From Sphingopyxis terrae subsp. terrae NBRC 15098 (GTDB taxonomy: Bacteria; Pseudomonadota; Alphaproteobacteria; Sphingomonadales; Sphingomonadaceae), in contig NZ_CP013342.1 in assembly GCF_001610975.1 (NCBI RefSeq), positions 372,001 through 436,000 of the forward strand: a stretch of DNA of 64,000 nucleotides. Reading direction: 5' to 3'. Every line of letters starts with the position of its first letter. The stretch's first letter is position 1. Positions 52,980 to 60,989 of this stretch are shown one piece after another. The notes under the pieces were generated by a model. It saw only the letters and a list, made by a program, of their open reading frames with translations, had not been told where the DNA came from and ran no database searches. The translations under genes and the position numbers were made by a program.

Positions 52980-53519
52980 CTAGTGGCTCAGAAACTGCTG
53001 GCGGCGGTTCCAGTAAATTGAACTGGCCGCGGCATAGGCGCCGACTTTTTCCCATACCGATTGATCGACGCTTTCGACATCGACGCCGGCGGCGGTATAG
53101 GCATTAATGATCGTGTTGATCTGATCCTCGGTCATCTCGCTGCTGAGATCCGGGTTGGCCCCCTTCGGCCCGAAGTCGAGCGAGCGATCGACCGGGTCGA
53201 CCGACAGGCCGGCCTTCCTGATCTGACCTGCGAACCATTCGCGCGACACGCGGGCAAGATTATAGTCGAAATAGACATCCTTGCGATCGGCCGCGATCCC
53301 GTTCTTCGTCATACAGTCGGTCGAGAGCGCACCGAACTGTTCGAACAGCGGCCGCGCGGCGTCGCTGTCACTACCCGCCATCGCCGCGCCGATCTGCGCG
53401 CGCAGGTCGGGCGAAACCGTCTTGGCGACGCAATCGAGCGCGGCTCCGTCCTGCGCCAGCGCGGCGCCGGGCACGCCCGCGAACCCGAGTGCAACCGCCG
53501 CTATCCAAATCCTTGTCAT
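52980..53519 (-). CDS. Secreted protein of unknown function
   Basis: 179 residues with a signal peptide (MTRIWIAAVALGFAGVPGAALAQDG, cleavage near residue 22) and a mature helical region. Two cysteines (LDCVAK and TDCMTK) may form a disulfide. No family recognised. The ATG 53519 is chosen because the longer frame is inside fabG. It lies 29 nt after the fabG stop on the same strand, so it may be expressed from the fab promoter, yet nothing suggests a fatty-acid role. The stop codon is next to the bidirectional terminator at 52931-52967. Confidence 0.65.
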   Translation of the reverse strand: MTRIWIAAVALGFAGVPGAALAQDGAALDCVAKTVSPDLRAQIGAAMAGSDSDAARPLFEQFGALSTDCMTKNGIAADRKDVYFDYNLARVSREWFAGQIRKAGLSVDPVDRSLDFGPKGANPDLSSEMTEDQINTIINAYTAAGVDVESVDQSVWEKVGAYAAASSIYWNRRQQFLSH

Positions 53520-53548
53520 TTCTGCTTTTACCCCCTGAAACGCGCCCC

Positions 53549-54289
53549 TCAGGACAGCATGGCCATGCCGCCGTTCACGTGCAAGGTCTGTCCGGTGACA
53601 TAGCCCGCTTCTCTCGACGCGAGATAGACAACGGCGGCGGCGATATCGCTCCCCTCGCCCATGCGGCCCGCGGGGATGCGCTGGTTGAGCGCTTCCTTCT
53701 GCGCATCGGGCAAATCGTCGGTCATCGCAGTTGCGATGAAACCGGGAGCGACGCAATTGGCAGTGACGCCCCGGCTCGCCAGTTCCTGCGCCAAGGCCTT
53801 GGTCATGCCGGTCACGCCCGCCTTCGACGCGGCATAGTTCGCCTGCCCCGGATTGCCGGTGGCTCCGACGACGCTGGTGATCGAGATGATGCGGCCGAAG
53901 CGCGCCTTCATCATCGGCTTGGCGGCAGCGCGCGCGAGGCGGAAATTGGCCTCGAGATTGATGCGGATGACGTCCATCCACTCTTCGTCCTTCATCCGCA
54001 TGATCAGATTGTCGCGCGTCACGCCCGCGTTATTGACGAGGATATCGAGCTGACCAAGCGCCTCGACCGCGGAGGGCACGAGTGCGTCGACCGCCGCGGC
54101 ATCGCCCAGGTTGCACGGGAGCGCGACATGATCGCCGCCCAGACTATCGCGAAAGGCATTCAGCTTGTCGGCATTGGACCCCGACACCGCAAGCCGCGCG
54201 CCCTGCGCCGCAAGCGCCTGCGCGATTGCGGACCCGATGCCGCCACTGGCGCCGGTAACAAGCGCGGTCATACCGGTGAGATCGAACAT
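53549..54289 (-). CDS. fabG: 3-oxoacyl-[acyl-carrier-protein] reductase
   Basis: 246 residues, short-chain dehydrogenase. NADPH site VTGASGGIGSAIAQAL at 11-26, NNAG in ILVNNAGVTRDNL, catalytic Ser in ISITSVVGATG, and the YxxxK pair in ANYAASKAGVTGM (Y about 150). Ends VTGQTLHVNGGMAM, as FabG does. Reduces 3-oxoacyl-ACP in chain elongation. AGGAGAATAAT precedes the ATG at 54289. Lies 22 nt downstream of fabD; acpP and fabF, which often follow, are absent here. Confidence 0.95.
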   Translation of the reverse strand: MFDLTGMTALVTGASGGIGSAIAQALAAQGARLAVSGSNADKLNAFRDSLGGDHVALPCNLGDAAAVDALVPSAVEALGQLDILVNNAGVTRDNLIMRMKDEEWMDVIRINLEANFRLARAAAKPMMKARFGRIISITSVVGATGNPGQANYAASKAGVTGMTKALAQELASRGVTANCVAPGFIATAMTDDLPDAQKEALNQRIPAGRMGEGSDIAAAVVYLASREAGYVTGQTLHVNGGMAMLS

Positions 54290-54311
54290 ATTATTCTCCT
54301 GGAATCCGTTT

Positions 54312-55250
54312 TCAGAGCGTCTTGAGCAATGCCTCGATGTCGTCCATCGATATCACGCTCACCGTCTCCACATCACCCGATGCGCTGCGCTTGACCATCG
54401 GGCCGAGCACCTTGCCGCCGAATTCGACGAACTGTGTCACCCCGATTGCTTCCATGGCGCCGACGCTTTCGCGCCAGCGGACACGGCCCGTCACCTGTTC
54501 GACGAGCAGGTTGCTGATGGTATCGGCATCACTCACCGGACTGGCGGTGACGTTCGCGATCACCGGCACCAGCGGCGCCGTCGGCGGGTTGGCTCCTAGC
54601 GCCTCGGCCATCGCATCCGCGGCGGGCTGCATCAACGGGCAGTGGAAGGGTGCGGACACCGGCAGCAATACGCCGCGCTTGATGCCATAATCCTTTACCA
54701 TCGCCACGGCGCGCTCGACTGCGCCCTTGTGGCCCGAGATGACGACCTGCGACGGATCATTGTCGTTGGCGACGGTGCAGACCTCGCCCTCGGCCGCGGC
54801 GTCGGCGAGCTTCTGCGCAGTGTCGATGTCGGCGCCGAGCAGCGCCGCCATTGCGCCGACCCCGACGGGGACCGCCGCCTGCATAGCCTGCCCGCGCGTT
54901 TTCAGAAGCCGCGCAGTCGTCGCCAGGTCAAAGGCACCGGCAGCGCACAGCGCGCTATATTCGCCGAGGCTGTGGCCCGCGACATAAGCGGCCTTGCCCG
55001 ACAGCGTCACGCCGCCGTCCCGTTCGAGCACGCGCAGCGTGGCGATCGCGTTCGCCATGATCGCGGGCTGGGCGTTTTCGGTCAGCGTAAGCTGATCTTC
55101 CGGCCCTTCGCTCATCAGCTTGAAAAGATGCTGGCCGAGCGCCTCGTCGACCTCCTGAAACACCTCGCGCGCATGCGCCGACGCCTCGGCGAGCGTCTTG
55201 CCCATGCCCACGGCCTGGCTGCCCTGACCCGGAAAGATGAATGCGCGCAT
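54312..55250 (-). CDS. fabD: Malonyl-CoA--ACP transacylase
   Basis: 312 residues. FIFPGQGSQAVGMG at the N terminus, nucleophile S94 in AGHSLGEYSALCAAG with the surrounding GHSxGE, the Arg in QAMQAAVPVG region, and the catalytic His in VSAPFHCPLM. It charges ACP with malonate. Starts at ATG 55250; the region upstream holds the repeats at 55268-55353. Followed by fabG after 22 nt, so the two form one transcript. Confidence 0.96.
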   Translation of the reverse strand: MRAFIFPGQGSQAVGMGKTLAEASAHAREVFQEVDEALGQHLFKLMSEGPEDQLTLTENAQPAIMANAIATLRVLERDGGVTLSGKAAYVAGHSLGEYSALCAAGAFDLATTARLLKTRGQAMQAAVPVGVGAMAALLGADIDTAQKLADAAAEGEVCTVANDNDPSQVVISGHKGAVERAVAMVKDYGIKRGVLLPVSAPFHCPLMQPAADAMAEALGANPPTAPLVPVIANVTASPVSDADTISNLLVEQVTGRVRWRESVGAMEAIGVTQFVEFGGKVLGPMVKRSASGDVETVSVISMDDIEALLKTL

Positions 55251-55267
55251 GACCTAGCCCCTTCTCG

Positions 55268-55353
55268 TCGGCCCCGCGAAGGCGGGGGCCGCTGTCGTTT
55301 TACACCTTGCCGTCGACCAGGCCGACGACGCCCCCCGCCTTCGCGGGGGCGAC
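55268..55353. repeat. Inverted pair of CCCCGCGAAGGCGGGG-type intergenic repeats
   Basis: Two copies of a GC-rich palindromic unit: CCCCGCGAAGGCGGGG within about 55268-55296, and the same unit in reverse orientation (CCCCCGCCTTCGCGGGGG) within about 55325-55353. Each can fold alone; together they form a larger inverted repeat (REPIN-like). The unit is frequent between genes in sphingomonads. They lie upstream of fabD in the 125-nt gap to the LD-carboxypeptidase end. Confidence 0.75.
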
Positions 55354-55375
55354 GGAAAGTGCCGCGCCTATTCGC

Positions 55376-56203
55376 TCACCCCGCGCGATGCAAGCCGAAG
55401 GGCACGACCTTGTTGGCCACGTCATGGCCGATGTCGGCGCGGCCAAGCCAGGTGATGCCGGTCCGCGCGCACCAGTCCTGCGCGATTTCCTCGGCCTCCA
55501 TTCCGAACGGCCGGTCGTTTTCGGGAATGTCGCTGACGCGTCCCAGCCGGATGCCCGCCAGACCGCGCGGCGCCAGACAGGTCGCGACATGGAAAAAGGC
55601 GCGGTCGAAGGCGTAGAGATATTCGCTCACTTCTTCGACGATCAGCAGATGCCCCGACAGATCGGGCTCGAGCGGCGTGCCGAGAAGCATCGACAGCGTC
55701 ATCAGGTTGAACGCGGCATGGCGCGCGCCGTGCCGCAGGCCGGGCTCGCAGGCCGCCGGATCGCGCGCGACGAGCCAGTCGAGCGCCCGCGTCACCGCCG
55801 CTTCACCGCCTTCGCGCCGGATGTCGGCGACCATCGGGCCGTGCGCGACATGATCGAAGCCCTCGCGGTACAGGCAGCCGAGCAGATTGCCCTGATCCGA
55901 ATAGCCGAGATAGGCCTTGTGGCGCGCCGCCTCGCCCATGGCGGCGACGGCATCCTCGGCGATGCGGCAGGCACCATAGCCGCCGCGCGCGAACCAAATC
56001 GCGTCGATGTCGGGGCGGTTGGCCATCGCCACCAGCGCTTCGCGCCGCACCGCATCGGCGCCCGCAAAATGCCCGTGAACGACAAAGCATTGCGGATCGA
56101 ACACCAGTTCGACCTCGGGATAGCCCAGCGCCGCAATGGCCCGCACCGCTTCCGCATCGTCGGGAAGAATGGGGGTGGAGGGGGCAATGATGCCTATGCG
56201 CAT
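55376..56203 (-). CDS. LD-carboxypeptidase (S66 family)
   Basis: 275 residues. IGIIAPSTPI at the N terminus, GGYG (74-77) that helps form the oxyanion hole, then the nucleophile context YLGYSDQGNLL with S102; the following SDxT element is altered to SDQG. Downstream VEEVSEYLYAFDR supplies the Glu and ...HDVANKVVPFG the His of the Ser-Glu-His triad. It should cut the mDAP-D-Ala bond of tetrapeptides during peptidoglycan recycling. A single in-frame run continues to 57553 but that part is antisense of the Mur ligase; the true ATG is at 56203. Confidence 0.82.
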   Translation of the reverse strand: MRIGIIAPSTPILPDDAEAVRAIAALGYPEVELVFDPQCFVVHGHFAGADAVRREALVAMANRPDIDAIWFARGGYGACRIAEDAVAAMGEAARHKAYLGYSDQGNLLGCLYREGFDHVAHGPMVADIRREGGEAAVTRALDWLVARDPAACEPGLRHGARHAAFNLMTLSMLLGTPLEPDLSGHLLIVEEVSEYLYAFDRAFFHVATCLAPRGLAGIRLGRVSDIPENDRPFGMEAEEIAQDWCARTGITWLGRADIGHDVANKVVPFGLHRAG

Positions 56204-56225
56204 GACTTGAAATAACCCAACGATC

Positions 56226-56258
56226 CGTTCGCATCGAGCGAAGTCGAGATGCCCCTCG
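56226..56258. repeat. Short intergenic repeat of the sphingomonad TCGAGCGAAGTCGAGA type
   Basis: The stretch CGTTCGCATCGAGCGAAGTC continuing into GAGATGCC (about 56226-56258) belongs to a repeat common between genes in Sphingomonadaceae, usually GTTCGTGTCGAGCGAAGTCGAGAC. The core TCGAGCGAAGTCGA can pair as a small hairpin. It lies in the divergent gap between the LD-carboxypeptidase and the Mur ligase paralogue. Copy number can only be shown on the full genome. Confidence 0.55.
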
Positions 56259-56305
56259 GCCTTGCGCCAGTTGCAAACCCTTCGCCAACGCCATATCGCG
56301 CCGGC

Positions 56306-57694
56306 ATGGCCGAAAACAAATCCTATTTCTTCTGCGGCATCGGCGGATCGGGGATGCTGCCGCTCGCGATGATTGTCGCGGCGCGCGGCGCGGCGGTCGC
56401 GGGGTCCGATCGCAGCCGCGATCAGGGTCGCAGCGCCGACAAGTTTCACTGGATCGAAAGCCGCGGCATTGCGCTGTTCCCGCAGGATGGCAGCGGCGTT
56501 GCCGCCGGGCAGACGCTCGTCGCTTCGGCGGCGGTCGAGGACAGCGTGCCCGACGTCGCAGCGGCAAACCGGCTCGGCCTGCCGCGCCTGACGCGCGCCG
56601 AACTCAACGCGGCCCTGTTCAACGAAGCGGGCCGCGCGGTCGGCGTCGGCGGGACAAGCGGCAAGTCGACCGTCACCGGCATGATCGGCTGGATCCTCGA
56701 TCGCGCGGGCGCCAATCCCACCGTGATGAACGGCGCGGTAATGCGCAATTTCGCCGACGATCAAACCCCCTTCGCTAGCGCACTCGTCGGCGATACCGCG
56801 ACTTATGTCAGCGAAGTCGACGAAAGCGACGGGTCGATCGCCCTCTACCAGCCCGACGTTGCGGTCGTCACCAACATCAGTCTCGACCACAAGAGCCTTG
56901 CCGAACTGCACAGCCTGTTCGGCGATTTCGCGGCCAAGGCGCGCGTTGCCGTGGTCAATGCCGACGATCCCGAATCGGCGCCGCTGCTGGCGGGAGGAAA
57001 CGTCCTGCGCTTTGGATTTTCGGAGAGCGCCGCGATGCGCGGCAGCGACTTCGAGGCGCTTCCCGACGGGTGCCGCTTCAAGGTCCATTTCGCCGGCGAC
57101 ACCCACGCGGCGGTGCTGCGGATGCCCGGCCGACACAATGCCGCCAATGCGCTCGCCGCAATCGCCGCCGCGCGCGCGCTCAACATTCCGGTCGTCCGCT
57201 CGGTCGAGGCGCTCGCCAACTTCGCCGGGCTCGCGCGCCGGTACGAGGTGCTCGGCCAGGCGAACGGCGTCACCGTGATCGACGATTTCGCGCATAATCC
57301 CGACAAGGTCGCCGCGACGCTCGCCGCAGTTGCCGAGCTTCCCGGCCGCGCTTTGCTCTTCTTCCAGCCGCACGGCTATGGCCCGCTCCGCCAGATGGGG
57401 CGCGAGCTTGCCGCCAGCTTTGCGCGCGGCATGCGTCCCGGCGACCGGCTCTTCGTCTGCGATCCCGTCTATTTCGGCGGCACCGTCGATCGCAGCATGG
57501 GGAGCGAAACGCTCGTCGCCGACATCGTCGCGGGCGGTGCCGACGCTGTCCATGTGCCGGTCCGCGCCGATTGCGGCGCTGCGATGGTGCAGGAGGCGGC
57601 GCCCGGCGACCGTATCCTGATCCTCGGCGCGCGCGACGACACACTCACCGATTTCGGGCGGGAATTGCTGGAAAAGCTTGCATCGCGCGCTTGA
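56306..57694 (+). CDS. Mur ligase family protein, MurC/Mpl-like paralogue
   Basis: 462 residues, the size of Mpl (murein peptide ligase). N-terminal FFCGIGGSGMLPLAMIV, P-loop VGGTSGKSTVTG (GTSGKST 116-122; MurC/Mpl usually have GTHGKT), YVSEVDESDGSIAL, VVTNISLDHKSLAELHSLF, PGRHNAANALAAIAA and VTVIDDFAHNPDKVAATLAA. The central DHK differs from the DH.D of MurC. It could reattach recycled peptide to UDP-MurNAc, which would fit the divergent LD-carboxypeptidase, but the substrate is unproven. ATG 56306 is chosen as the start of homology. Confidence 0.78.
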   Translation: MAENKSYFFCGIGGSGMLPLAMIVAARGAAVAGSDRSRDQGRSADKFHWIESRGIALFPQDGSGVAAGQTLVASAAVEDSVPDVAAANRLGLPRLTRAELNAALFNEAGRAVGVGGTSGKSTVTGMIGWILDRAGANPTVMNGAVMRNFADDQTPFASALVGDTATYVSEVDESDGSIALYQPDVAVVTNISLDHKSLAELHSLFGDFAAKARVAVVNADDPESAPLLAGGNVLRFGFSESAAMRGSDFEALPDGCRFKVHFAGDTHAAVLRMPGRHNAANALAAIAAARALNIPVVRSVEALANFAGLARRYEVLGQANGVTVIDDFAHNPDKVAATLAAVAELPGRALLFFQPHGYGPLRQMGRELAASFARGMRPGDRLFVCDPVYFGGTVDRSMGSETLVADIVAGGADAVHVPVRADCGAAMVQEAAPGDRILILGARDDTLTDFGRELLEKLASRA

Positions 57695-57729
57695 TTAATC
57701 CCCGCGAATCTGTATAGGCGCGCTCATTC

Positions 57730-57820
57730 GGGGCGAGGCCACGTTGCCATCGCCCCGTTTGCTTTGCACCAATACGCAAAGCCGGACGACAGCCGGAGGG
57801 GTTTCGCGATTGGCGCGAAA
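57730..57820 (+). promoter_or_regulatory. Structured 5' leader of the rpsF operon
   Basis: Three hairpins can be drawn before rpsF: GGGGCGA (57730-57736)/TCGCCCC (57750-57756), GCTTTGC (57761-57767)/GCAAAGC (57776-57782) and TTTCGCG (57802-57808)/CGCGAAA (57814-57820), with CCGGACGACAGCCGG between the last two. rpsF leaders in other bacteria are bound by S6:S18 for autoregulation, and the CCG-containing stretch is suggestive. The first hairpin could instead be a weak terminator for the upstream ligase. Confidence 0.45.
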
Positions 57821-57852
57821 TCAGCGATCGGCCAAATCGAAGGACGCAAACC

Positions 57853-58218
57853 ATGCCGTTTTACGAGCATGTTTTTATCGCGCGTCAGGATCTGAGCCAG
57901 GCTCAGGTCGATGCGCTCGCCGAAGGCATCACGAACATCGTGACCGAATTTAAGGGTCAGGTCCACAAGACCGAAACCTGGGGCCTGAAGCAGCTCGCCT
58001 ACAAGATCGCGAAGAACCGCAAGGGTCATTACGCGATGCTGTCGGTCGAAGCGCCGGGCGAAGCCGTCGCCGAAATCGAACGCCAGGCGGCAATCAACGA
58101 AGACATCATCCGCTGGATGACCATCAAGGTCGACGAACTCGAAAAGGGTCCGTCGGTAATGATGCGCAAGCAGGAACGTCGGGGCGGCCGTGGCCGTGAC
58201 CGCGACGGCGAAGAATAA
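57853..58218 (+). CDS. rpsF: 30S ribosomal protein S6
   Basis: 121 residues. [51 protein letters not shown] and [16 protein letters not shown] match S6; an Arg/Gly-rich tail with [12 protein letters not shown] ends it. Binds 16S rRNA with S18 on the 30S platform. Preceded by the structured leader and followed after 11 nt by rpsR. First gene of the classical rpsF-rpsR-rplI unit. Confidence 0.98.
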   Translation: MPFYEHVFIARQDLSQAQVDALAEGITNIVTEFKGQVHKTETWGLKQLAYKIAKNRKGHYAMLSVEAPGEAVAEIERQAAINEDIIRWMTIKVDELEKGPSVMMRKQERRGGRGRDRDGEE

Positions 58219-58229
58219 GGAAAACGACC

Positions 58230-58454
58230 ATGGCACGACCCTTTTTCCGTCGCCGCAAGACCTGCCCCTTCAGCGCGAAGGACGCACCGGTCATCGATTA
58301 CAAGGACGTCCGCCTGCTCCAGGGTTACCTGTCGGAGCGCGGCAAGATCGTCCCGTCGCGGATCACCGCGGTGTCCACCAAGAAGCAGCGCGAGCTGGCG
58401 AAGGCGATCAAGCGCGCCCGTCACATCGGCCTGCTCCCCTACATTGTGAAGTAA
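58230..58454 (+). CDS. rpsR: 30S ribosomal protein S18
   Basis: 74 residues. [27 protein letters not shown], then [43 protein letters not shown]; the family's full core. The Cys in KTCPF belongs to the C+ class of S18. Together with S6 it occupies the platform of the small subunit. Ribosome site AAGGAAAACG precedes the ATG. Confidence 0.98.
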   Translation: MARPFFRRRKTCPFSAKDAPVIDYKDVRLLQGYLSERGKIVPSRITAVSTKKQRELAKAIKRARHIGLLPYIVK

Positions 58455-58467
58455 GGAGCGCGGACCG

Positions 58468-59097
58468 ATGGAAATCATCCTGCTCGAACGCATCGAGAAA
58501 CTGGGCGGTATCGGCGACGTCGTCACCGTCAAGAACGGCTTTGCCCGCAACTATCTGCTGCCCAACAACAAGGCACTGCGCGCGAACGAAGCCAACAAGA
58601 AGCTCTTCGAAGCCAACCGCGCGAAGATCGAATCGGACAACGCCGACCGCCGCGCCGCGGCAGAAGGCCGCGCGAAGGACATCGACGGCAAGCAGGTCGT
58701 CCTGATCCGTCAGGCGTCGAACACTGGCCAGCTTTACGGTTCGGTTTCGGTGCGCGACATCCTCGACGCGCTGATCGAAGACGGTGCGACGAACCTGACC
58801 AAGGCGATGTTCGAACTCGAACGTCCGATCAAGTCGCTCGGCCTGTTCGACGTCAAGGTGAAGCTGCATCCCGAAGTCGCGGTCACCGTGGGCGTCAACG
58901 TCGCCCGCTCGCCGGACGAAGCCGAAATGCAGAAGCAGGGCATCGACGTCATTGCCGCCATGTTCGAAGAAGAACAGGCTGCGGCGGCTGCGGTTGCTCT
59001 CGAACCCGACAGCGAAGACGAATTCGACGACGCCACCCCGCCGTCGGACGCTCCGGCCGCGGAAGCGCCAGCCGCTGACGAGGACGAAGACGCTTAA
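58468..59097 (+). CDS. rplI: 50S ribosomal protein L9 with extended acidic tail
   Basis: 209 residues. Core: MEIILLERIEKLGGIGDVVTVKNGFARNYLLPNNKALRA, long helix, and the C-terminal domain with SVRDILDAL and KVKLHPEVAVTVGVNVARS to about residue 150. A further 55-60 residues follow, ending [27 protein letters not shown], highly acidic and alanine-rich and not part of the ordinary 150-residue L9. The extension may contact other factors or be disordered. Followed by a strong terminator at 59121-59159. Confidence 0.97.
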   Translation: MEIILLERIEKLGGIGDVVTVKNGFARNYLLPNNKALRANEANKKLFEANRAKIESDNADRRAAAEGRAKDIDGKQVVLIRQASNTGQLYGSVSVRDILDALIEDGATNLTKAMFELERPIKSLGLFDVKVKLHPEVAVTVGVNVARSPDEAEMQKQGIDVIAAMFEEEQAAAAAVALEPDSEDEFDDATPPSDAPAAEAPAADEDEDA

Positions 59098-59120
59098 CGC
59101 ATCTTCGGCTCGCACGAAAC

Positions 59121-59159
59121 AAAAAGGCCCCGGAACCACATCGGTTCCGGGGCCTTTTT
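59121..59159 (+). terminator. Bidirectional Rho-independent terminator after rplI
   Basis: A perfect stem AAAAAGGCCCCGGAACC (59121-59137) / GGTTCCGGGGCCTTTTT (59143-59159) with a 5-nt loop. T-run on one side and A-run on the other make it work in both directions, ending rplI from the left and trxB from the right. Confidence 0.96.
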
Positions 59160-59270
59160 CGTGCGCGGGCTATTTCGGGAGACCGGCTTTGGGGTGGGAG
59201 CCTGCGCCGGGATGACGATGGAAGAAAAGTCGGCCAACCTCCACAATCGGTCGCTGTCCGCCCTCAGCGT

Positions 59271-60236
59271 TCAAGCATCAACCATCGCATGATACTCCGC
59301 TTCCGCAAGGAAGCGTTCGGCGTCGAGTGCGGCCATGCAGCCCATACCCGCCGCGGTGATCGCCTGGCGATACACCTTGTCGGTCACGTCACCCGCCGCG
59401 AAGACGCCCGGCACCGCGGTCAGCGACGTGCCCGGCGTCACCGCAAGATAGCCGTCGGCGTCGAGCGGCAGCTTGCCCTTGAACAATCCGGTCGAGGGGC
59501 TGTGGCCGATGGCGACGAAGCCGCCGTCGGTGCGCTCGTGGCTCGCCTCGCCCGTTACCGTGTCGATCAGGTCGACTCCAACCAGCCCCGCCGTCCCTTC
59601 GCCCGCGACGAAGCGATCGACCTTCTTGTTCCAGAGCACCTTGATCTTCGGATTGGCGTGCAACCGGTCCTGCAGGATCTTTTCGGCGCGCAGGGTGTCG
59701 CGACGGTGGATCAGCGTCACGTCGTCGCTATGATTGGTCAGATACAGTGCCTCTTCGACCGCGGTATTGCCGCCGCCGATCACCACCACCTTTTTGCCGC
59801 GATAGAAAAATCCGTCGCAGGTCGCGCAGGCCGAAACGCCCTTGCCGCCCAATTCCTGTTCGCCGGGAACGCCCAGCCATTTCGCCTGCGCGCCGGTCGC
59901 GATCACCAGCGTTTCGGCGACATAGACGTCGCCGCCGTCGCCGATCAGACGGAACGGCCGCTGCGACAGATCGACGTCGACGATCGTGTCCCAGATCATG
60001 CTGGCGCCCACATGCGTCGCCTGCGCCGTCATCTGCTCCATCAGCCAAGGGCCCTGGATCACTTCGGCAAATCCGGGATAGTTTTCGACGTCGGTGGTGA
60101 TCGTCAACTGCCCGCCCGGCTGCAGCCCCTGCACCACGATTGGCTGCATCCCGGCGCGCGCCGCGTAGATGGCGGCCGAAAGCCCTGCAGGGCCGGAACC
60201 GAGGATCAGCATCTTGGTGTGGTGCGTGGCGGGCAT
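59271..60236 (-). CDS. trxB: Thioredoxin reductase
   Basis: 321 residues. FAD site MLILGSGPAGLSAAIYAARAG, redox CATC motif with C137 and C140 in SACATCDGFFY, NADPH site VVVIGGGNTAVEEALYLTNHS, and the FAD-closing GVFAAGDVTDKVYRQAITAAGMGCMAALDAERFL. It regenerates thioredoxin with NADPH. Start ATG 60236; the frame up to 60323 is outside homology. Convergent with rplI; the 111-nt space between holds the bidirectional terminator. Confidence 0.97.
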   Translation of the reverse strand: MPATHHTKMLILGSGPAGLSAAIYAARAGMQPIVVQGLQPGGQLTITTDVENYPGFAEVIQGPWLMEQMTAQATHVGASMIWDTIVDVDLSQRPFRLIGDGGDVYVAETLVIATGAQAKWLGVPGEQELGGKGVSACATCDGFFYRGKKVVVIGGGNTAVEEALYLTNHSDDVTLIHRRDTLRAEKILQDRLHANPKIKVLWNKKVDRFVAGEGTAGLVGVDLIDTVTGEASHERTDGGFVAIGHSPSTGLFKGKLPLDADGYLAVTPGTSLTAVPGVFAAGDVTDKVYRQAITAAGMGCMAALDAERFLAEAEYHAMVDA

Positions 60237-60337
60237 GACGGTCTTTCGTTGTTGGCGGCTATGAGCGAGGACGCCCAGATGGGTGTTGCCAATCGCGCTA
60301 GCAAGGGACAGGCTGCACGCCAAGGGGAGAGACGGGA

Positions 60338-60964
60338 ATGGCGAGTTGGTGGGAACGTCATGGGGTGCCGCGGCTGATCAAATGCGCCTGCTCGCAGGGG
60401 CAGATCATGAAGGCGCGCAGCAAGGTGGTGCCGGCGGCATCGGGCGACGTGCTGGAGCTTGGCTGCGGCGGCGGCATCAATATGGAATTTTACGATTGGA
60501 ACCGGGTGACGCGCTTCACCGGGCTCGATCCGTCGCCCGAACTACTCGCGATGAGCCGCGCGGCGGCGCAGGCGCGCGGCATCGCGGCGACGATCGAAGG
60601 TGGCATCGGTGAAGCGATGCCCTTCGAGAGCGGCCGATTCGACACCGTCGTCACTACCTTCACCCTCTGTTCGGTGCACGATCAGGCGGCGGTGCTGGCC
60701 GAGATCCGCCGCGTGCTCAAACCGGGCGGAACCGCCTTGTTTCTGGAACATGGCGGCGCCCCCGACGCGGGGGTTGCGCGCTGGCAACGGCGGATCGAGC
60801 CCGTCTGGAAACGCATCGGCGGCAATTGCCATCTGACGCGGCCGATCGCCGACGCCTATGCGGGCGCGGGCTTTGCGGTGGAACGGCAGGCGGCACATTA
60901 TATGCCCAAAACCCCTCGCCCTTTCGGCTGGGTCGAATATGGAACCGCGCGCGCTCCTGCCTGA
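60338..60964 (+). CDS. Class I SAM-dependent methyltransferase
   Basis: 208 residues. The SAM loop VLELGCGGGINMEFY (about 38-52), the acidic GLDPSPELLAMSRA, TFTLCSVHDQAAVLAEIRRVLKPGGTALFLEHG and HYMPKTPRPFGWVEYGTA resemble UbiE/phosphatidylethanolamine-type methyltransferases. The substrate is not deducible. A GGGGAGAGACGGGA ribosome site precedes ATG 60338. Divergent from trxB with a 101-nt gap. The PAS gene follows after 25 nt. Confidence 0.85.
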   Translation: MASWWERHGVPRLIKCACSQGQIMKARSKVVPAASGDVLELGCGGGINMEFYDWNRVTRFTGLDPSPELLAMSRAAAQARGIAATIEGGIGEAMPFESGRFDTVVTTFTLCSVHDQAAVLAEIRRVLKPGGTALFLEHGGAPDAGVARWQRRIEPVWKRIGGNCHLTRPIADAYAGAGFAVERQAAHYMPKTPRPFGWVEYGTARAPA

Positions 60965-60989
60965 TTACCGAGCGCAGCAATTCCTTAAT

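Noticed and set aside
53520..53981. Extension of the secreted-protein frame upstream into fabG
   Set aside because: Residues before 53519 are fabG in another frame; the signal peptide fixes the start at 53519.
55376..57553. 725-codon minus-strand frame covering LD-carboxypeptidase and beyond
   Set aside because: The part upstream of 56203 is antisense to the Mur ligase; homology starts at the ATG at 56203, so no fusion is claimed.
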